Part shown: piece after piece, positions 18,128 through 27,016 of the stretch
Numbering within the stretch: position 1 is the first letter of the stretch
Layout: every line of letters starts with the position of its first letter
From: Burkholderiales bacterium
GTDB taxonomy: Bacteria; Pseudomonadota; Gammaproteobacteria; Burkholderiales; Burkholderiaceae_C
Direction of reading: 5' to 3'
Assembly (NCBI GenBank): GCA_947381415.1
Contig: CANCVB010000003.1
Span: 62,001-126,000, forward strand
DNA length: 64,000 bases
The notes under the pieces: generated by a model
Database searches by the model: none
Told to the model about the DNA's origin: nothing
What the model saw: the letters and a program-made list of their open reading frames with translations, nothing else
Position numbers and translations under genes: made by a program

Positions 18128-19483
18128 ATGCGTTCTTTTCGTCCTCTGCCTCTTATCTCGGCCATGGCTCTGGCCTTTTGTGGCATGGCCCACGGGCAAA
18201 GCCTGGTGGAACTCTACGATGCAGCTCGCAGCTTTGATGCCAGCTACCAATCGGTGCAAGCACAGTTTGAGGCCACGCGGTTAAAGTCAGCGCAAGCCCA
18301 GGCCAAACTCGGTCCGACTGGCACTTTGAGTGTGAATCTCGCGAAAAACTATATCGATTTTGACCCCAACAAACCCAGCGCAACCAAGGGCATCGCGAAC
18401 TACAACAACTACTACGGGAGCAACACTGCAACTGTGATTGGCTCTCAGCCTCTTTACCGTCCAGCCGACAAAGCCGAAATTGCGCAAAGCAATTTGGCCA
18501 TGAAAGTGATACAAGAGCAATTGGTAGCCGCTGAACAAGACTTGATGGTTCGCGTCAGCCAAACGTATTTTGAGGTCTTGGCTGCGCAAGACACCTTGGC
18601 GTTTGTGCAAGCCCAAAAAACCGCTGTGGCTGAACAACTGGCTTCAGCCAAACGCAATTTTGAAGTGGGTACCGCCACCATTACCGACACGCGCGAAGCC
18701 CAGGCGGGCTTTGACTTGGTGGTTGCACAAGAAATTGCTTCGCAAAACGATTTACAGGTGAAGAAATTGGCCTTGGACCAAATCGTGGGCAAAAATGGTA
18801 CCTCACCCAAAAGCATGGCCATTCAAGCCGAGCCCAGTCCATTGAACCCACCCCAAGTGGAAGAATGGGTCAGCCTCAGCGCAGAGAAAAACCCTTCCTT
18901 GCGCCAAGCGACCCTCAACCTGCAAGTCACCGAACTGGAAACTCAAAAAGCCAAAGCGGCTCTCAAACCTACTGTGGATTTCCAACTCAGTCACAGTCTT
19001 GCAAATACAACCAATGCAACCTCCTCTGGTGCCATTTCTGGCGGCTCGAATACCAATCTCACAACCGGTGCGGTGGTCTTGTCTTGGCCTTTTTACACTG
19101 GCAACGCCTTGGACAATCGCGTGCGCGAAACCCTGAGTCTGAGCCAAAAAGCCCAAGCCGATTTGGATGCAGCTGCGCGAACCGTGGCGCAAAACACCCG
19201 CAGTGCCTTTTTTGGCGTGATGTCAGGTGTCAGCCAAGTCAAGGCTTTGCAAGCGGCCGTCGAGTCCAGCCAAGTCGCGCTGGAAGCCAACAAACTGGGC
19301 TATACCGTGGGTGTACGCATCAATATGAATGTGCTGGATGCGCAAAGCAAATTGTTTGACACCAAAGCCAAATTGGCCAAGGCGCGCTACGACGTATTGG
19401 TTGGTCATTTGCGCTTGCGACAAGTCAGCGGGACTTTGCAACTCCAAGACTTGCAAGGTATCAATAACCTGCTGGAGCCTTGA
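18128..19483 (+). CDS. tolC: TolC-family outer-membrane efflux protein
   Basis: Outer-membrane channel that pairs with RND or other exporters. A signal peptide (MRSFRPLPLISAMALAFCGMAHG) precedes the mature start at about QSLVELYDAA. Two similar halves follow, rich in Ala, Gln and Lys heptads, as expected for the alpha-barrel, with the motif GTATITDTREAQ in the first half and VGVRINMNVLDAQ at the matching place in the second. The ATG at 18128 (451 residues) begins the signal peptide; the track start lies in the pcm-like gene. A strong terminator overlaps its stop. Confidence 0.92.
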   Translation: MRSFRPLPLISAMALAFCGMAHGQSLVELYDAARSFDASYQSVQAQFEATRLKSAQAQAKLGPTGTLSVNLAKNYIDFDPNKPSATKGIANYNNYYGSNTATVIGSQPLYRPADKAEIAQSNLAMKVIQEQLVAAEQDLMVRVSQTYFEVLAAQDTLAFVQAQKTAVAEQLASAKRNFEVGTATITDTREAQAGFDLVVAQEIASQNDLQVKKLALDQIVGKNGTSPKSMAIQAEPSPLNPPQVEEWVSLSAEKNPSLRQATLNLQVTELETQKAKAALKPTVDFQLSHSLANTTNATSSGAISGGSNTNLTTGAVVLSWPFYTGNALDNRVRETLSLSQKAQADLDAAARTVAQNTRSAFFGVMSGVSQVKALQAAVESSQVALEANKLGYTVGVRINMNVLDAQSKLFDTKAKLAKARYDVLVGHLRLRQVSGTLQLQDLQGINNLLEP

Positions 19484-19500
19484 ACCTCTCAAGGCTTTTT
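19476..19500 (+). terminator. Intrinsic terminator overlapping the tolC and waaA stops
   Basis: AGCCTTGA (19476-19483) pairs perfectly with TCAAGGCT (19489-19496) around a five-base loop and runs into TTTTT. The TGA in the left arm is the tolC stop codon; the right arm contains the waaA stop on the other strand. The T-run faces the plus strand, so it fits tolC termination best. Confidence 0.75.
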
Positions 19501-20769
19501 CAACCACGCAGCCAAAGCATTCACACAGTGTGCCACCGCCCCTTGGTGGCTGCTGGCAAACAACTGCGCGGCATGTGACATGGCTTGTTGGCGTGGCGCA
19601 TCTTTTGCAAGGCTCAAAGCTTGCGACATGGCCTGGGCCATGTCCGCGCTGCGCCAGCCAGCTTGGGCCGCAATGGCCCACTCTGCGGCTTGTGTGAAGT
19701 TAAAGGTGTGAGGCCCCATCACCACTGGACAAGCACAGGCACAGGCTTCGATCAAATTTTGTCCTCCCAAAGTGGCAAAACTCCCCCCCACCAAGGCGAC
19801 ACTTGCCGCACCGTAATACAGGGGCATTTCGCCTAAGGAGTCCCCTAACACCAAGCTTGCGGCTTGCGGTGCAGCCATGGGCGCCAGATCTGCTGGCCAC
19901 TGGCTGCGACGCTGCCAAGGCAGCCCAGAGGCTTGCATCAGGGCAGCCACATCGTCGAAACGCTGTGGGTGACGCGGCACGATCCACCACTGCGCCTGTT
20001 GCAAGTAGGCAGGATGCTGTCGCAAGACATCTAAAAACTGTGCCTCCTCACCTTCTCGCGAAATGGCCAACAGCACCACGGGACGATTGAGGAAAGCGCG
20101 CCGCCAAGTTTTTCCCATGGCCAGCAATTGCGGATTGGGGATGGCATCGAATTTCAAATTCCCCATGATGGCCGTCACAGGTGCGCCCAAACTGCGCAGC
20201 CGAGCGGCATCCTCTTCGGTCTGCGCCCACACCGCATGCAAGCCACTGAAAGCAGGCTTGGCCAACGCCGCCCAGCGTTGGGTTTTTCGCCAAGAACGTT
20301 CACTCAAACGGGCATTGGCCAGCACCATGGGGACGCCTTGTTGCCTGGCCACAGCGATGAGGTTGGGCCATACCTCGGTATCAATCAACAACCCAAGACA
20401 GGGTTGGAATTGGGCGAAAAATCGCTCCACCGCTGCAGAGGTATCCCATGGCAGCCATGCTTGCAAATCACCCGCGCGCAACAGACCTGCTCCTTCAGTG
20501 CGTCCGGTGGCCGTGCCATGGGTGAGCAACAAGCGCAGATCGGGGTATGCCTCCCGCAAAGCCTTGATCAAGCCAGCTACCGCACGGGTCTCGCCCAGTG
20601 ACACCGCATGGATCCACAAAGCACCAGCGGGCACTGCATGGGTGTAGTAACCAAATCGCTCGGCAATGGCTTGCCCGTAAACAGGTTCACGCCGCGCGCG
20701 CAAACGCAGCTTGAGCCATAGCAACGGCGACAACATCCACATCAAACAGGCATACAACAACCGCGTCAT
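19489..20769 (-). CDS. waaA: 3-deoxy-D-manno-octulosonic acid (Kdo) transferase
   Basis: Inner-membrane glycosyltransferase that adds Kdo from CMP-Kdo to the lipid A precursor. The N-terminal membrane helix, GALWIHAVSLGETRA (with the conserved acidic residue), LLLTHGTATGRTEG, DTEVWPNLI and PVVMGPHTFNF all match WaaA. The ATG at 20769 gives 426 residues, the normal length, and overlaps the waaC stop by four bases (ATGA). Upstream track codons belong to waaC. The operon order is phosphomannomutase-waaC-waaA, with lpxH much further along the window. Confidence 0.93.
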   Translation of the reverse strand: MTRLLYACLMWMLSPLLWLKLRLRARREPVYGQAIAERFGYYTHAVPAGALWIHAVSLGETRAVAGLIKALREAYPDLRLLLTHGTATGRTEGAGLLRAGDLQAWLPWDTSAAVERFFAQFQPCLGLLIDTEVWPNLIAVARQQGVPMVLANARLSERSWRKTQRWAALAKPAFSGLHAVWAQTEEDAARLRSLGAPVTAIMGNLKFDAIPNPQLLAMGKTWRRAFLNRPVVLLAISREGEEAQFLDVLRQHPAYLQQAQWWIVPRHPQRFDDVAALMQASGLPWQRRSQWPADLAPMAAPQAASLVLGDSLGEMPLYYGAASVALVGGSFATLGGQNLIEACACACPVVMGPHTFNFTQAAEWAIAAQAGWRSADMAQAMSQALSLAKDAPRQQAMSHAAQLFASSHQGAVAHCVNALAAWLKKP

Positions 20770-21746
20770 AGCTGCTGAGAATACGACGCGAGGCAGGCAG
20801 CCCAAACCGACAACACGGTTTGCGGCAAAGGTGTGGGTTTGGCATACACGCTTTGCTGCCCATCGCCACCCGCAGGGCCAGTGCGCCAAGCGGTGTCAAC
20901 GTTGTAGAGCTGCACATGTGGCAAGCCCAGCGCCACGGCGATGTGGCTGACGCCACTGTCAACACCAATGACACCCACACAAGCCGCCAATCGCTGGGTG
21001 AGTTGGTCCAAGTCACTGCGCGGCCAAACCACTGCACCGGGGCAGGCGCTGGCAATGGCTTGGGCGGTGGACAGTTCCACGTCATTGGCATGGGGCAAGG
21101 CCAATTGAAAACCTTGTTGCTGCAATGCTTGGCCCAGGGTTTGCCAATGTGCCAGCGGCCATTCTTTGTCCTTGCGGGAACTGCCATGCACCAAGGCCAC
21201 GGTCTTTGCCAAGACATCCGGATGCGCTGTGGCTTGCAAGCCTGCTTGCACCTGAGCGGGCAAGGCATAGCCCAGCGCCTGGGCGCAAACATGTCGGCCA
21301 CGGTCAATCGCATGGCTGTGCCAAGCGCAAGGAATCAGAACATCGGCCACCCAGCGGGTGGGCGCTTCATAGCCAGACCCTTGGGTGCGGTTGGCCATGG
21401 CATGGCGTTGGCCGTTGGGGCTCAAGCGAGCCAACTTGGCGACCAAAGCGGATTTGCTCAGGCCTTGCAGATCGATCACGGCGTCATATGCCGTGCTTTG
21501 CAGGTCTTGCTTGAACACGCGCCATGCAGCGCGGGTGTCAGCCCGCCAAAAGCTTTTTCGCCATTGGCGAAGCGCGCAGGGAATCACCCGCTGCACCGCA
21601 GGGCACAGCTTGAGCAAAGGGGCGAAAGCAGGTTCAACCACCCAGTCGATCTGAATGCCAGGGATGCAGGAAACCATGTCCATGGCCGCTGGCAAGCTGT
21701 GCACCACATCCCCCAGCGACGACAGCTTGACCAGCAATACCCTCAA
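20766..21746 (-). CDS. waaC: Lipopolysaccharide heptosyltransferase I
   Basis: Adds the first L-glycero-D-manno-heptose to Kdo2-lipid A. The start MRVLLVKLSSLGDVVHSLPA, then DAVIDLQGLSKSALVA, VHGSSRKDKEWP and IGVDSGVSHIA, are the GT9 landmarks. The only sensible start is a TTG at 21746, which overlaps the upstream mutase stop (TTGA), so it is probably translated by coupling. The result is 326 residues. The track ORF, beginning at 22124, is a frame extension through the mutase gene and is wrong as a start. Confidence 0.9.
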   Translation of the reverse strand: MRVLLVKLSSLGDVVHSLPAAMDMVSCIPGIQIDWVVEPAFAPLLKLCPAVQRVIPCALRQWRKSFWRADTRAAWRVFKQDLQSTAYDAVIDLQGLSKSALVAKLARLSPNGQRHAMANRTQGSGYEAPTRWVADVLIPCAWHSHAIDRGRHVCAQALGYALPAQVQAGLQATAHPDVLAKTVALVHGSSRKDKEWPLAHWQTLGQALQQQGFQLALPHANDVELSTAQAIASACPGAVVWPRSDLDQLTQRLAACVGVIGVDSGVSHIAVALGLPHVQLYNVDTAWRTGPAGGDGQQSVYAKPTPLPQTVLSVWAACLASYSQQL

Positions 21747-23143
21747 TGCGCCGCCTCTTGCACTTGGGCGTCGGGTTTGACTTGGCGCAACAAGGCCATC
21801 ATGTCGGCCTGGATGCGCTGCAAAGCTGCAGGGCTTTGACCCTCGAAGCGCAGCACCAAGACAGGCGTGGTGTTGGAGGCGCGCACCAAACCAAAACCAT
21901 CCGACCAGTCGATGCGCACACCGTCGATGTCGCACAGCACGGGTTGGTACTGGGGTGAAGGCAAACCTTGGGCTTGCGCGAGTTGGCGCAACTCGGCGGT
22001 GACGCGGTGTGGTTCGCCCTCGGCACAGGCCACATTCAGCTCGGGCGTGGACTGGCTGTTGGGCAAGGCATGCAGCACCGCATTGGCGTCGGGCGAGCGG
22101 CTGAGGATTTCCAGCAAACGGCAACCCGCATAGGTGCCGTCGTCAAAACCATACCAGCGCTCTTTGAAAAACACATGGCCGCTCATCTCGCCGCCCAAGG
22201 GTGATTGGATGGCTTTCATCTGCGCTTTGATCAGCGAGTGGCCAGTTTTGAACATCACGGGTTCACCCCCTGCGGCGCGAATGGCGGGCGCGAGTTGCTG
22301 CGAGCATTTCACGTCAAACACGATCGCACCGCCGGGCACACGGCTCAGCACATCTTGGGCGAACAACATCATTTGGCGATCGGGGTAAATGGTCTGACCA
22401 TCTTGGGTGACGATGCCCAAACGGTCGCCATCGCCGTCAAATGCCAAACCCAATTCAGCGCCTGTGGTTTGCAGTGCCGCGATCAGGTCGCGCAGGTTTT
22501 CGGGTTTGCTGGGGTCGGGGTGGTGGTTGGGGAACTCGCCATCGACCTCGCTGAAGAGTTCAATCACCTCGCAACCTATGGCACGCAAGATGGCCGGTGC
22601 CGAGGCCCCCGCAACGCCATTGCCGCTGTCGACCACGATGCGCATGGGGCGGCTCAGGTGGATGTCTTGCACGATGCGCTCTTGGTAGGCCTGGTGCACG
22701 CTCAGCGCTTGCACAGCGCCGCCCGCTTGCAAGACCCAGGTTTGGTCTTGCATCATCTGACGCAGGCCTTGGATCTCGTCACCATGAATGGCTCGCCCGC
22801 CCATCACCATCTTGAAGCCGTTGTAGTCCTTGGGGTTGTGGCTGCCAGTGATTTGAATGCCGCTGGTGCACAAGGTGTGCGCGGCGAAATACAACTGCGG
22901 CGTGGTGACCATGCCCACATCGATGACCTGCACACCGGCATCGACCAAACCTTGGATGAGCGCTTGCGCCAAAGACGGGCCGCTCAAGCGCCCGTCTCGG
23001 CCCACAGCCACTTGGGTTTCACCTTGCGCCAACGCTTGCGTGCCAAAGGCCCTGCCCAGCGCCAATGCCACCTCAGGGTTGAGTGCGGCAGGAACCACGC
23101 CACGAATGTCGTAAGCTTTGAAAATAGATGCTTCAAGATTCAT
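21743..23143 (-). CDS. Phosphomannomutase/phosphoglucomutase (AlgC/ManB type)
   Basis: Interconverts hexose 6- and 1-phosphates for LPS and exopolysaccharide precursors. Domain 1 has the phosphoserine loop TGSHNPKDYNG, domain 2 the metal loop AFDGDGDRLG, domain 3 the sugar-binding GEMSGH, and domain 4 the phosphate-binding RASNTTPVLVLRFE. The ATG at 23143 (MNLEASIFKAYDIRG) gives 466 residues, close to P. aeruginosa AlgC; the track start twelve codons earlier adds no family sequence. First gene of the envelope operon, with waaC and waaA. Confidence 0.92.
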   Translation of the reverse strand: MNLEASIFKAYDIRGVVPAALNPEVALALGRAFGTQALAQGETQVAVGRDGRLSGPSLAQALIQGLVDAGVQVIDVGMVTTPQLYFAAHTLCTSGIQITGSHNPKDYNGFKMVMGGRAIHGDEIQGLRQMMQDQTWVLQAGGAVQALSVHQAYQERIVQDIHLSRPMRIVVDSGNGVAGASAPAILRAIGCEVIELFSEVDGEFPNHHPDPSKPENLRDLIAALQTTGAELGLAFDGDGDRLGIVTQDGQTIYPDRQMMLFAQDVLSRVPGGAIVFDVKCSQQLAPAIRAAGGEPVMFKTGHSLIKAQMKAIQSPLGGEMSGHVFFKERWYGFDDGTYAGCRLLEILSRSPDANAVLHALPNSQSTPELNVACAEGEPHRVTAELRQLAQAQGLPSPQYQPVLCDIDGVRIDWSDGFGLVRASNTTPVLVLRFEGQSPAALQRIQADMMALLRQVKPDAQVQEAAH

Positions 23144-23193
23144 TGCATCATTGTAGAAGCTGCGAATCTTTGAGACCGACATCTTGACATCGT

Positions 23194-23742
23194 ATGATGA
23201 ACCTCAACGACAAACCCCAACCCATGCTCTCGACTTCTGCACACGCCCCTTTTCTTGCCAACGCTTGGCAAATGCCGATCAACTCGCCGCTCGGTCCATT
23301 GAGCTTGGTCGCCAGTGAAAAAGGTTTGTGTGGCGTTTGGTTTGACGACCAGGCACACAAACCCGATTTGCGTCATCTCCCATGGGGCCCTTCGCAACAT
23401 TGGTTGCGCTTGGCCAAATCGCAATTGGCAGATTATTTTGCTGGCAAGCGCTCTGCGTTTGATGTCCCGCTCGACTTCGCCATAGGCAGCGAGTTTCAGC
23501 AACGTGTCTGGCGTTCTTTGCTGCAAATTCCCTATGGCCGTTATTCCACTTATGGTGAACTGGCGCAACACCTTGGTCAAGCCCAAGCCGCGCGTGCCGT
23601 AGGCATGGCGGTTGGGCGCAACCCCTTGAGCATTGTTGTGCCTTGCCACCGCGTGGTCGGCGCCAATGGTGCATTGACTGGCTATGCCGGTGGTTTGTGG
23701 CGCAAGATGGATTTGCTGCAACGTGAAGGCACGCTTTTGTGA
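23194..23742 (+). CDS. ogt: Methylated-DNA--protein-cysteine methyltransferase
   Basis: Suicide DNA repair enzyme that removes O6-alkyl groups from guanine. The acceptor Cys is C151 in PCHRVVG, with the DNA-binding region RYSTYGELAQHLGQAQAARAVG just before it and GYAGGLWRKMDLL after it. The N-terminal domain is short, as in Ogt, and there is no Ada regulatory domain. Starts at 23194, 23197 and 23224 are possible; the fold begins after all of them. Its TGA overlaps the GTG start of the EamA gene. Confidence 0.9.
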   Translation: MMNLNDKPQPMLSTSAHAPFLANAWQMPINSPLGPLSLVASEKGLCGVWFDDQAHKPDLRHLPWGPSQHWLRLAKSQLADYFAGKRSAFDVPLDFAIGSEFQQRVWRSLLQIPYGRYSTYGELAQHLGQAQAARAVGMAVGRNPLSIVVPCHRVVGANGALTGYAGGLWRKMDLLQREGTLL

Positions 23743-24635
23743 CCGATGCCCTGCGGTGGCGCCAGTGGCTGCCTGAGTTTGTATTGCTGGGTGTGATTTG
23801 GGGCTCCTCCTTCCTATTCATGCGTTTGACCTCGCAAGAATTTGGCAGTTGGTCCACCGCTTGGTTGAGGGTGAGTGTGGCGTGGTTGACCTTGCTGCCG
23901 TTTTTGCTGTGGCAAGGACAGCTTCAACATTTGCGCCAACACTGGCGGCGCATTTTGCCCATGGGCGTGGTGAATTCAGGTATTCCGTTTATTTGCTATG
24001 CCTATGCGGTCATGTCTATCACGACCGGTTTGTCATCCATACTGAACTCCACCACGCCACTGTTTGGGGCATTGATTGCCTGGGTGTGGTTCAAGCAACG
24101 CCCAGGGCGTTCACGTGGTTTGGGCTTGCTGTTGGGCTTTGCCGGCGCGGTGCTGCTGGCCGTCACCATGCCAGGTGGCGTGTCTTTCAAACCCGGCGGC
24201 TCGGGCTGGGCGGTACTGGCTTGCCTGCTGGCCACCACCTGTTATGGCCTGAGCACCCATTATTCGCAACGCTTTTTGGGCGGCATACCCACCATGACCA
24301 TTGCTGCAGGCAGTCAACTCGGGGCATGCTTGGTGCTGGCTTTGCCTGGCCTGTGGTTTTGGCCGACTGAATGGCCCAGTGACAGCGCTTGGTGGAGTTT
24401 GTTGATGATTGGCGTGGTGTGCACGGGTCTGGCCTATGTGCTGTATTTCCGCTTGATTGCCAAGGTGGGTGCATCCCGCACGATGACGGTGACCTATTTG
24501 ATTCCGCTGTTTGCCAACCTGATTGGCATTGCTTTCTTGAACGAAACCATCACGCCTTGGGTGATTCTTTGCGCAGCCATGGTTTTAACCGGCACCGCCT
24601 TGGCAGCCGGTCTGGTCAAGCTACCCAGCACCTAG
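23739..24635 (+). CDS. EamA/DMT-family transporter
   Basis: Inner-membrane drug/metabolite transporter of 298 residues with two EamA repeats and about ten hydrophobic segments. The first repeat starts WLPEFVLLGVIWGSSFLFMR, and the second carries GLAYVLYFRLIAKVGASRTM near its end, as in RhaT/YdcZ-like exporters. It starts with GTG overlapping the ogt stop (GTGA), so the pair is coupled. Substrate is unknown; relatives export amino acids or metabolites. Confidence 0.85.
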   Translation: MTDALRWRQWLPEFVLLGVIWGSSFLFMRLTSQEFGSWSTAWLRVSVAWLTLLPFLLWQGQLQHLRQHWRRILPMGVVNSGIPFICYAYAVMSITTGLSSILNSTTPLFGALIAWVWFKQRPGRSRGLGLLLGFAGAVLLAVTMPGGVSFKPGGSGWAVLACLLATTCYGLSTHYSQRFLGGIPTMTIAAGSQLGACLVLALPGLWFWPTEWPSDSAWWSLLMIGVVCTGLAYVLYFRLIAKVGASRTMTVTYLIPLFANLIGIAFLNETITPWVILCAAMVLTGTALAAGLVKLPST

Positions 24636-24647
24636 ACCCTGCCAGGC

Positions 24648-25493
24648 TCAAGCGCGAAGTTGTTGCATCAACAAGCCATGCAAGTGCGAGCCAGGCTTGG
24701 CCAATTCGTTGACGATGCTGAAGTGGTGCAAGCCCGGTAAATCTTCCACCAAGGGCACCCGCTGATGGCCCCAAGCCTCTTGAATCAGGTGGTTGTGTCG
24801 AATAAATGCATCGCTTTCCAACGCCCCAGCCACGCTGATCAAACTGCCTGTGGTTGGCGCAGGCATCCATGCGGGGCTACAACGCAACACTTGGGCCTCG
24901 GTCAAATGCAGGGATGACTGCAACATGGGCGAGCGCATCACGCTGTCCAACTCGTACAAGCCCGAAATCGACAAAGCGGTTTTCACCAGGTCAGTGGGCA
25001 AATCCGATTGGCAGTCGTGCCACTGGCAAGCCAACATCATGGCGGTCAAATGACCGCCTGCACTGTGCCCTGCAACATGGATACGCGCGGGATCCCCTCC
25101 CCATTGACCGATATAGCGCCACACCCACGCCAGCGCCTTGACCATTTGCATCACGATGTCAGGAAGCGTCACCGCAGGACACAGTGCGTAATTGGGCACC
25201 ACCACACACGCGCCTTGTGCCACCAAAGCGGGGGCGATAAAGGAATGGTCGGATTTATCGAGGGACCGCCAGTAGCCGCCATGGATGAACACCACCACCG
25301 GTGCGTTGGCATGGTCGGCGGGAAAAATATCCAAGGTCTCGCTCGGCCCAGCGCCATAGGAAACATCGGTCAAACCACCCAATGTGGCCCGCGCTGCCGC
25401 CGAGTCATCCGCCCACTGGGTGAAATACTGAGCAAAATCGGGCACGCGTGCCCGATTGTTGTACATCTGATCGAAGTGATCCGGCGACAACAA
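24648..25493 (-). CDS. Alpha/beta hydrolase (kynurenine-formamidase-like)
   Basis: Serine hydrolase of about 281 residues with the oxyanion motif FIHGGYWRSLDKS, nucleophile elbow GHSAGGHL, and a C-terminal His in LPGLHHFSI. The early YNNRARVPDF is typical of bacterial arylformamidase-like esterases. Two adjacent TTG codons at 25493 and 25490 are the likely start, only a few bases after the bactofilin stop, so translation is probably coupled. A more internal ATG (MYNNRARVP) is the alternative. It is unclear whether its role relates to the bactofilin operon. Confidence 0.78.
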   Translation of the reverse strand: MLSPDHFDQMYNNRARVPDFAQYFTQWADDSAAARATLGGLTDVSYGAGPSETLDIFPADHANAPVVVFIHGGYWRSLDKSDHSFIAPALVAQGACVVVPNYALCPAVTLPDIVMQMVKALAWVWRYIGQWGGDPARIHVAGHSAGGHLTAMMLACQWHDCQSDLPTDLVKTALSISGLYELDSVMRSPMLQSSLHLTEAQVLRCSPAWMPAPTTGSLISVAGALESDAFIRHNHLIQEAWGHQRVPLVEDLPGLHHFSIVNELAKPGSHLHGLLMQQLRA

Positions 25494-25499
25494 AGCGGT

Positions 25500-25931
25500 T
25501 TACTTGTTGGTTTGTGCTTGGCGAATGGCCGTGTTGGCTTCGGTGCTGGCATTGCCACCGGCAGGGTTTTGGATCACCAAGCCGAGCAAACGAGCGCCAT
25601 GCTCCACGGCGATGGAGCCATAGGAAATATCGCCATGCACCACCGAGTCTTTATGGAATTCGACCCGTTCTGAGGCGTAAATATTGCCCTCGACTTTGCC
25701 AGCCACCATCACGCGATGGGCTGTGACGTCTCCCGACACCTCGCCACTGGCACCAATGGCGACAGTGACTTTGTGTTCTTTGGTGGTTTCAATATTGCCC
25801 ACCACTTTGCCGTCAATGCGCACGCTGTCGAGCAACACCAAGCGCCCGTAAATTTGGGTGGTGCGACCAATAAGGGTTTCAAAACGTTCTTGCGAACTGG
25901 CCAAAGGCTTGTCGCGCAGTTTTTCGAACAT
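25500..25931 (-). CDS. Bactofilin (polymer-forming cytoskeletal protein)
   Basis: A 143-residue bactofilin: a short N-terminal tail (MFEKLRDKPLASSQ), then a repetitive right-handed beta-helix from about residue 20 to 115 with regularly spaced Gly and hydrophobics (GRLVLLDSVRIDGKVVGNIE, GEVSGDVTAHRVMVAGKVEG), and a disordered C-terminal tail. Bactofilins form filaments without nucleotide and recruit cell-wall enzymes. The gene directly follows an M23 peptidase on the same strand (20-base gap), the BacA-peptidase pairing known from other proteobacteria. The ATG has GGAG six bases upstream. Confidence 0.9.
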   Translation of the reverse strand: MFEKLRDKPLASSQERFETLIGRTTQIYGRLVLLDSVRIDGKVVGNIETTKEHKVTVAIGASGEVSGDVTAHRVMVAGKVEGNIYASERVEFHKDSVVHGDISYGSIAVEHGARLLGLVIQNPAGGNASTEANTAIRQAQTNK

Positions 25932-25951
25932 GGGAGGCTCCGGTAAAGGGG

Positions 25952-26881
25952 TTAGCTAGATCCTAAAGGCAGGACTTGTGCAGGGTTGATGACCCTGTCT
26001 TTGTTAAAGACTTCGTAATGCAAATGGGGTCCTGTTGAGCGCCCTGTGCTGCCGACCTCGCCCAAAACACCGCCCCGCTCCACCACGTCACCGACTTGGG
26101 CGATACGCTTGCTGAGATGGGCGTAACGGGTGGCAAAACCTTCGGCATGGTGGACTTCAATGACATTGCCGTAGCTGGGATCCCAGGCTGAACGGGTAAC
26201 TGTGCCTTGTGCGGTAGCCACCACCAACGTGCCTATAGGCGCGGTGAAGTCCAAGCCTTCGTGCATGGCCAAGCCACCGGTGAAAGGGTCATTGCGGATA
26301 CCAAAACCACTGGTGATACGGAAGTCTCCGCGTACCGGCAAAGCTGTCGGCAGGGAATGCAACCAATCCAGCTGCTTTTCCCAATGGGAATGCAACTCCG
26401 CCACAGCGGTCTGGGTTTGCAGGAATTCTTGCAGCGTTTGGTCGAATTCGATGCCCAAAGGCTGGCGGATAAAAGAAGAGAAAGGCCTGGGGGCCACCAA
26501 GGGACCGCCCTTGTTTTCGTCTTTGCGATTGATTTTGTCGCGCACCACCGAGGGGGTAGCCATTTCCATGAAACGGTTTTTCATGGTTTCAAGCTGGCGT
26601 ATTTCGGTGACGGTGTTGTGCATGGACTCGCGCAGTTGACTCAAGTGGTCACGGTAAACCGACTCCATGCGCTTTTGTTCTGCTTCGGTGGTCACGCCAC
26701 CAATACTGCGAGCGAGGTCGGGGTTGTACTCAACCGCGATCTTGAAACCCACAAAATGCAACAGGAAACCCGCGCTGAGCAAAAACAGCGCAACCACGAC
26801 AGACGTCATCAACACCGTGCGAAAGGTGATGGATATCGTCCTGACATTTCCCGTGGGCCCTGAAAGCCACATCAATTGCAT
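25952..26881 (-). CDS. M23 family metallopeptidase, membrane-anchored
   Basis: Peptidoglycan hydrolase with one N-terminal membrane segment (TVLMTSVVVALFLLSAGFLLHF), a helical periplasmic region, and a C-terminal LytM domain. The zinc motifs are HEGLDFTAP (HxxxD) and PHLHYE (HxH), so it looks catalytically intact, unlike degenerate EnvC-type proteins. I use the ATG at 26881 with an AGGGA sequence upstream (309 residues). Together with the bactofilin immediately downstream it probably forms a wall-remodelling module that sets cell curvature or shape. Confidence 0.88.
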   Translation of the reverse strand: MQLMWLSGPTGNVRTISITFRTVLMTSVVVALFLLSAGFLLHFVGFKIAVEYNPDLARSIGGVTTEAEQKRMESVYRDHLSQLRESMHNTVTEIRQLETMKNRFMEMATPSVVRDKINRKDENKGGPLVAPRPFSSFIRQPLGIEFDQTLQEFLQTQTAVAELHSHWEKQLDWLHSLPTALPVRGDFRITSGFGIRNDPFTGGLAMHEGLDFTAPIGTLVVATAQGTVTRSAWDPSYGNVIEVHHAEGFATRYAHLSKRIAQVGDVVERGGVLGEVGSTGRSTGPHLHYEVFNKDRVINPAQVLPLGSS

Positions 26882-26994
26882 AAGTCGTCCCTGTGTGTGC
26901 CTGTCCAGAAACAGGATCGCCATTCTAGGCCCAGAGCTTGAGGGCTCCAAGCAAAAAAAAGCCCCAAAACGCTACAAATACACCACAAAGTATT

Positions 26995-27016
26995 CAAAAA
27001 ATAAGGGTATTTACCC
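26995..27016 (-). terminator. Terminator of the HTTM-like gene
   Basis: On the minus strand GGGTA and TACCC form a short stem across the stop codon of the upstream membrane-protein gene, followed by TTATTTTTT. The stem is short, but the T-run is good. It would separate that gene from the M23-bactofilin operon. Confidence 0.45.

Noticed and set aside
20820-21839. 339-codon plus-strand ORF opposite waaC
   Set aside because: Antisense to a clear heptosyltransferase gene; His/Gln-rich shadow.
22205-23173. 322-codon plus-strand ORF opposite the phosphomannomutase
   Set aside because: Antisense shadow of a gene with all four catalytic loops.
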